Position numbers and translations under genes: made by a program. From Rhodospirillum sp. UBA1311 (GTDB lineage: Bacteria; Pseudomonadota; Alphaproteobacteria; Rhodospirillales; Rhodospirillaceae): a DNA stretch of 15,265 nt. The first letter of the stretch is position 1, and every line of letters begins with the position of its first letter. Where the stretch lies: positions 1,904 to 17,168 of the forward strand of contig DBTR01000061.1 of NCBI GenBank assembly GCA_002307145.1, written 5' to 3'. This document shows positions 12,581 to 15,265 of the stretch, in pieces. A model generated the notes under the pieces. The model was not told the DNA's origin, searched no databases, and worked only from the letters and a program-made list of their open reading frames with translations.

Positions 12581-13395
12581 TGCATTTTCAGCCGCTGCTT
12601 TTCCTGGCGGTGCATCAGATACCCGGCGATCAGGATCGCGACGGTGACGAAGCCGACGATGATCGTCGCGAGCGCGTTGATCTGCGGGCTGACGCCGAGG
12701 CGCACCGACGAATACACCACCATCGGCAAGGTCGACGCGCCGGGGCCGGAGACGAAGCTCGCCACCACCAGGTCGTCGAGGGAGAGGGTGAAGGCGAGCA
12801 ACCACCCGGCCACCAGCGCGGGGGCGATCACCGGCACGGTGATCACGAAGAACACCTTGGCAGGCTTGGCGCCGAGGTCGAGCGCCGCCTCCTCGATCGA
12901 AACATCCATCTGCGACAGGCGCGACTGGATCACAACGGTGACGTAGGCGGTGGAAAAGGTTAGGTGCGCGATCACGATCGTGCTCATGCCGCGCGTCGCG
13001 GGCCAACCGATGACGTTCTCCATCGCGACGAACATCAACAGCAGCGACAGGCCGATGATCACCTCCGGCATCACCAGCGGCGCGGTGATCAGGGTGGTGA
13101 ACGCGGTGCGGCCGCGGAACCGCCCGAAGCGCGCCAACACCAGCCCGGCCAAGGTGCCGAGGATCACCGCGCCGGTGGCGTTGAGCACCGCGATCTGCAG
13201 CGACAGGCTCGCCGCCGAGAGGATCTGGTCGTTGTGGACGAGTTCGCCGTACCACTTGGTCGAGAACCCGGCCCACACCGTCACCAACCGGGATTCGTTG
13301 AACGAATAGACGATCAACGACATGATCGGCAGGTAGAGGAAGGCGTAGCCGAACGCCAGCACGGTGAACAGCAGGAACGGGCGCCAATGCCTCAT
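12577..13395 (-). CDS. potI: Polyamine ABC transporter permease PotI-like, 272 aa
   Basis: An inner-membrane permease of the PotC/PotI family, the second channel subunit of a putrescine/spermidine importer. About six transmembrane segments are visible (roughly 9-30, 66-88, 103-124, 138-157, 185-207 and 240-260). The cytoplasmic EAA loop that docks on the ATPase is EEAALDLGAKPAKVFFVITVP (168-188; conserved EAA-x3-G). The N-terminal LYLPIMSLIVYSFNESRL is characteristic of PotC/PotI. ATG 13395 follows GAGGAGGG and overlaps the potH stop by ATGA. At its 3' end it overlaps the panE-like gene by ATGA. The importer is assigned to putrescine because the partner PotH resembles E. coli PotH more than PotB; spermidine or other polyamines remain possible. 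Confidence 0.94.
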   Translation of the reverse strand: MRHWRPFLLFTVLAFGYAFLYLPIMSLIVYSFNESRLVTVWAGFSTKWYGELVHNDQILSAASLSLQIAVLNATGAVILGTLAGLVLARFGRFRGRTAFTTLITAPLVMPEVIIGLSLLLMFVAMENVIGWPATRGMSTIVIAHLTFSTAYVTVVIQSRLSQMDVSIEEAALDLGAKPAKVFFVITVPVIAPALVAGWLLAFTLSLDDLVVASFVSGPGASTLPMVVYSSVRLGVSPQINALATIIVGFVTVAILIAGYLMHRQEKQRLKMQ

Positions 13396-14426
13396 GTCCG
13401 GCCCTCCTCGGCCTTTCGCGTGGTTTCCTCCTGCGCCTTCTGGAAACGCACGATCGGCACCACCAGCAGCAGCAACGTCGCCACCGCCACCGCCGAGGCC
13501 ACCGGCCAGTCCTTGTTGGAGAAGAACTCGGTCCACAGCACCTTGCCGATCATCAGGGTGTTCGGCCCGCCCAAGAGGTCGGGAATGACGAATTCGCCGA
13601 CCGAGGGGATGAACACCAGCATCGACCCGGCGATCACCCCCGGCATCGAGAGCGGCAGGGTGATGGTGAGGAACGCCTTGCCCGGGCGGCAGCCGAGATC
13701 GGCGGCGGCTTCGAGCAGGGATTCGTCCATCCGCGACAGCGTCGCGTAGAGCGGCAGCACCATGAACGGCAAATAGGAATAGACGATGCCGATCAGCACC
13801 GAGAAGTCGGTGTGCATCAGCGGCAAGGGTTCGTCGATCACGCCGAGCCAGAGCAGGAAATTGTTCAGCAGGCCGTTGTTCTTGAGGATGCCGATCCAGG
13901 CATAGACGCGGATCAGGAACGAAGTCCAGAACGGCAGGATGATCAGCATCAGGAGCGGCACGCGGAACTCGGCCTTGGCCTTCGAGATCGCATACGCCAT
14001 CGGATAGCCGAGCAGCAGGCAGCACACCGTCGCGATCGCGGCGATCCTGAGCGAGTTCAGGTACGCCACCCAATAGAGGCTGTCCTGCACCAGCAGCAGG
14101 TAGTTCTGGAAATTGATCCTGAGCTCCATGATGCCGTCTTCGGCCCAGGAGAAGAGAGGCGTGTAGGGCGGCTGCGCCAGCACCGCCTGGGAGAAGCTGA
14201 TCTTCAGCACCACCAGGAACGGCAGGCCGAAGAACAGCAGCAGCCAGAGGAACGGCACGGCGGTGACCAGCGCGCGCCCCCACGACACCGTGCCCATGGC
14301 AAGGCCGCGCACCCGCACCACGAACGGGAAGCCCAGAAGCCAGCGCCAGAGATAGCCGATCAGCGTCGGCGAGGACGGACCGGGCGGCGGCGAGAGTGGG
14401 GCGGTATGCGCCGGAGGCGGCGTCAT
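13392..14426 (-). CDS. potH: Polyamine ABC transporter permease PotH-like, 344 aa
   Basis: An inner-membrane permease that pairs with PotI. It resembles E. coli PotH very closely along its length, e.g. LPFWTSFLIRVYAWIGILKNN (164-184), FLLWLGVID (190-198), FMVLPLYATLSRMD (221-234) and VFIPSVGEFVIPDLLGGPN (271-289). The EAA loop is EAAADLGCRPGKAFLTITLP (239-258). Six hydrophobic segments are visible. The first 50 residues form a proline-rich extension (PPPAHTAPLSPPPGP, 3-17) not needed for transport. The ATG at 14426 overlaps the potG stop (ATGA) and has no obvious SD, so translation probably depends on coupling; Met44 is an alternative start. The periplasmic binding protein PotF is not in the window and may lie upstream of potG. 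Confidence 0.95.
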   Translation of the reverse strand: MTPPPAHTAPLSPPPGPSSPTLIGYLWRWLLGFPFVVRVRGLAMGTVSWGRALVTAVPFLWLLLFFGLPFLVVLKISFSQAVLAQPPYTPLFSWAEDGIMELRINFQNYLLLVQDSLYWVAYLNSLRIAAIATVCCLLLGYPMAYAISKAKAEFRVPLLMLIILPFWTSFLIRVYAWIGILKNNGLLNNFLLWLGVIDEPLPLMHTDFSVLIGIVYSYLPFMVLPLYATLSRMDESLLEAAADLGCRPGKAFLTITLPLSMPGVIAGSMLVFIPSVGEFVIPDLLGGPNTLMIGKVLWTEFFSNKDWPVASAVAVATLLLLVVPIVRFQKAQEETTRKAEEGRT

Positions 14427-15265
14427 GTCTGCAGCACCACGCCGTTCTGCGGCTCCCAGGTGAGCCAGACTTCCTGTTCCCAGGTCAGCGGCGAACTGGT
14501 GTGGCGGGCGAGGTTGGTGAGCTGGACGTGGACCAGGGTCTTGTTCGGCAAGGCGACATAGTAGATCGAGACATCGCCGAGGTAGGCGATTTCCGAGACC
14601 ACGCCGCGCAGGACGTTGACGTCGCTCTCGGGCTTGATATCGGTGACGGTCATCTTCTCGGGGCGGAGCGCGATCGAAACCGGCGTGCCCGCGGTCAGGG
14701 GCTCGCCGTGGGCGATCGCCATGGTCGCGCCGACCTCGTCGCAATGGACGAACACCAGGCCGCCCTCCTCCGAGATCACCCGGCCATCGAACAGGTTCAC
14801 CGAGCCGATGAAGTCGGCGACGTAGCGGGTCGCGGGGTATTCGTAGATCGTCGAGGGGCTGCCGATCTGGAGGATGCGGCCCTCGTCCATCACCGCGATG
14901 CGGGTGGACATGGTCATCGCCTCCTCCTGGTCGTGGGTGACCATGATGAAGGTGGTGCCGAGCTGTTCCTGGATGTTGACCAGCTCGAACTGGGTATGCT
15001 CGCGGAGCTTCTTGTCGAGCGCGCCCAAAGGCTCGTCGAGGAGCAGCAGGCGCGGATGCTTGGCGAGCGAGCGGGCCAGCGCGACGCGCTGGCGCTGGCC
15101 GCCGGAAAGCTGGTGCGGGCGGCGCTTGGCGTAGGGTTCGAGGCGCACCAGGCGCAGCATCTCGGCGACGCGCTCCTTGATCTGCGCCTTCGAGGCGCCC
15201 TCCTGCTTCAGGCCGAAGGCGATGTTCTGCTCCACCGTCATATGCGGGAACAGCGCATAGGACTG
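14423..15265 (-). CDS. potG: Polyamine ABC transporter ATP-binding protein PotG-like, 5' part outside window
   Basis: The cytoplasmic ATPase of the polyamine importer. The window holds its last 280 codons; the open frame runs through the edge. Visible elements, numbered from the edge, are the Q-loop QSYALFPH (1-8), the ABC signature LSGGQRQR (53-60), Walker B RLLLLDEP with the D-loop GALD (72-84) and the switch histidine VTHDQEEA (109-116). A C-terminal TOBE-type regulatory domain follows (about 160-280), including ALRPEKM (199-205). Walker A lies beyond the edge. KLREHTQFELVNIQEQLGTT (86-105) is typical of PotG/PotA. ATG 15241 is an internal methionine after the Q-loop, not the start. Its stop codon overlaps the potH start by ATGA, the first of three such junctions in the operon. 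Confidence 0.96.
   Translation of the reverse strand, partial: QSYALFPHMTVEQNIAFGLKQEGASKAQIKERVAEMLRLVRLEPYAKRRPHQLSGGQRQRVALARSLAKHPRLLLLDEPLGALDKKLREHTQFELVNIQEQLGTTFIMVTHDQEEAMTMSTRIAVMDEGRILQIGSPSTIYEYPATRYVADFIGSVNLFDGRVISEEGGLVFVHCDEVGATMAIAHGEPLTAGTPVSIALRPEKMTVTDIKPESDVNVLRGVVSEIAYLGDVSIYYVALPNKTLVHVQLTNLARHTSSPLTWEQEVWLTWEPQNGVVLQT

Overview
The window is GC-rich chromosomal DNA, with G or C at most third codon positions, and is densely packed with conserved bacterial genes. The gene content suggests a free-living alphaproteobacterium, possibly Rhodospirillales-like: a PotGHI-type polyamine importer, a bacterial topoisomerase IB, an orotate-phosphoribosyltransferase relative of the alphaproteobacterial type, and a DUF1810 protein. 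The genus cannot be fixed from the sequence alone. I see no phage, transposon, CRISPR or plasmid genes. This looks like ordinary core or near-core chromosome with a few unusual gene pairings.

Layout. 1-51 is the 3' part of tRNA-Thr(UGU). 52-449 has no convincing gene. 450-644 is a small hypothetical protein followed by a clear intrinsic terminator. A DUF1810 gene (minus) and an aldo/keto reductase (plus) are divergent around 1192-1270. The reductase runs tail-to-tail into a D-2-hydroxyacid dehydrogenase (minus), preceded by a polysaccharide pyruvyl transferase-family gene (minus) with its own candidate promoter. Next on the minus strand are a phospholipase D/VTT membrane fusion and topoisomerase IB, joined by a GTGA stop/start overlap. 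Divergent from them on the plus strand is an OPRTase-like phosphoribosyltransferase overlapping by ATGA an M20-family N-carbamoyl amidohydrolase. The right half is all minus strand: the polyamine ABC genes potG (cut by the window edge), potH and potI plus a ketopantoate-reductase homologue, all linked by ATGA overlaps, then a periplasmic-sensor diguanylate cyclase and a SAM methyltransferase.

How the genes work together. The clearest system is potG-potH-potI-(panE-like), an ATP-driven putrescine/spermidine importer whose last cistron is a cytosolic NADPH reductase. The second is the PRTase-amidohydrolase pair, which suggests pyrimidine or ureido-compound salvage or breakdown. The PRTase lacks the flexible-loop lysine of true OPRTases, so it may not be the biosynthetic PyrE. 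The third is the PLD/VTT-topoisomerase IB pair, which is tightly coupled but has no obvious common pathway.

The points most worth checking are the PRTase loop substitution, the coupled panE-like gene, and the diguanylate cyclase start, where both the signal-peptide n-region and the best ribosome-binding site lie upstream of the only canonical start codon. I found no clearly new defence or mobile system.
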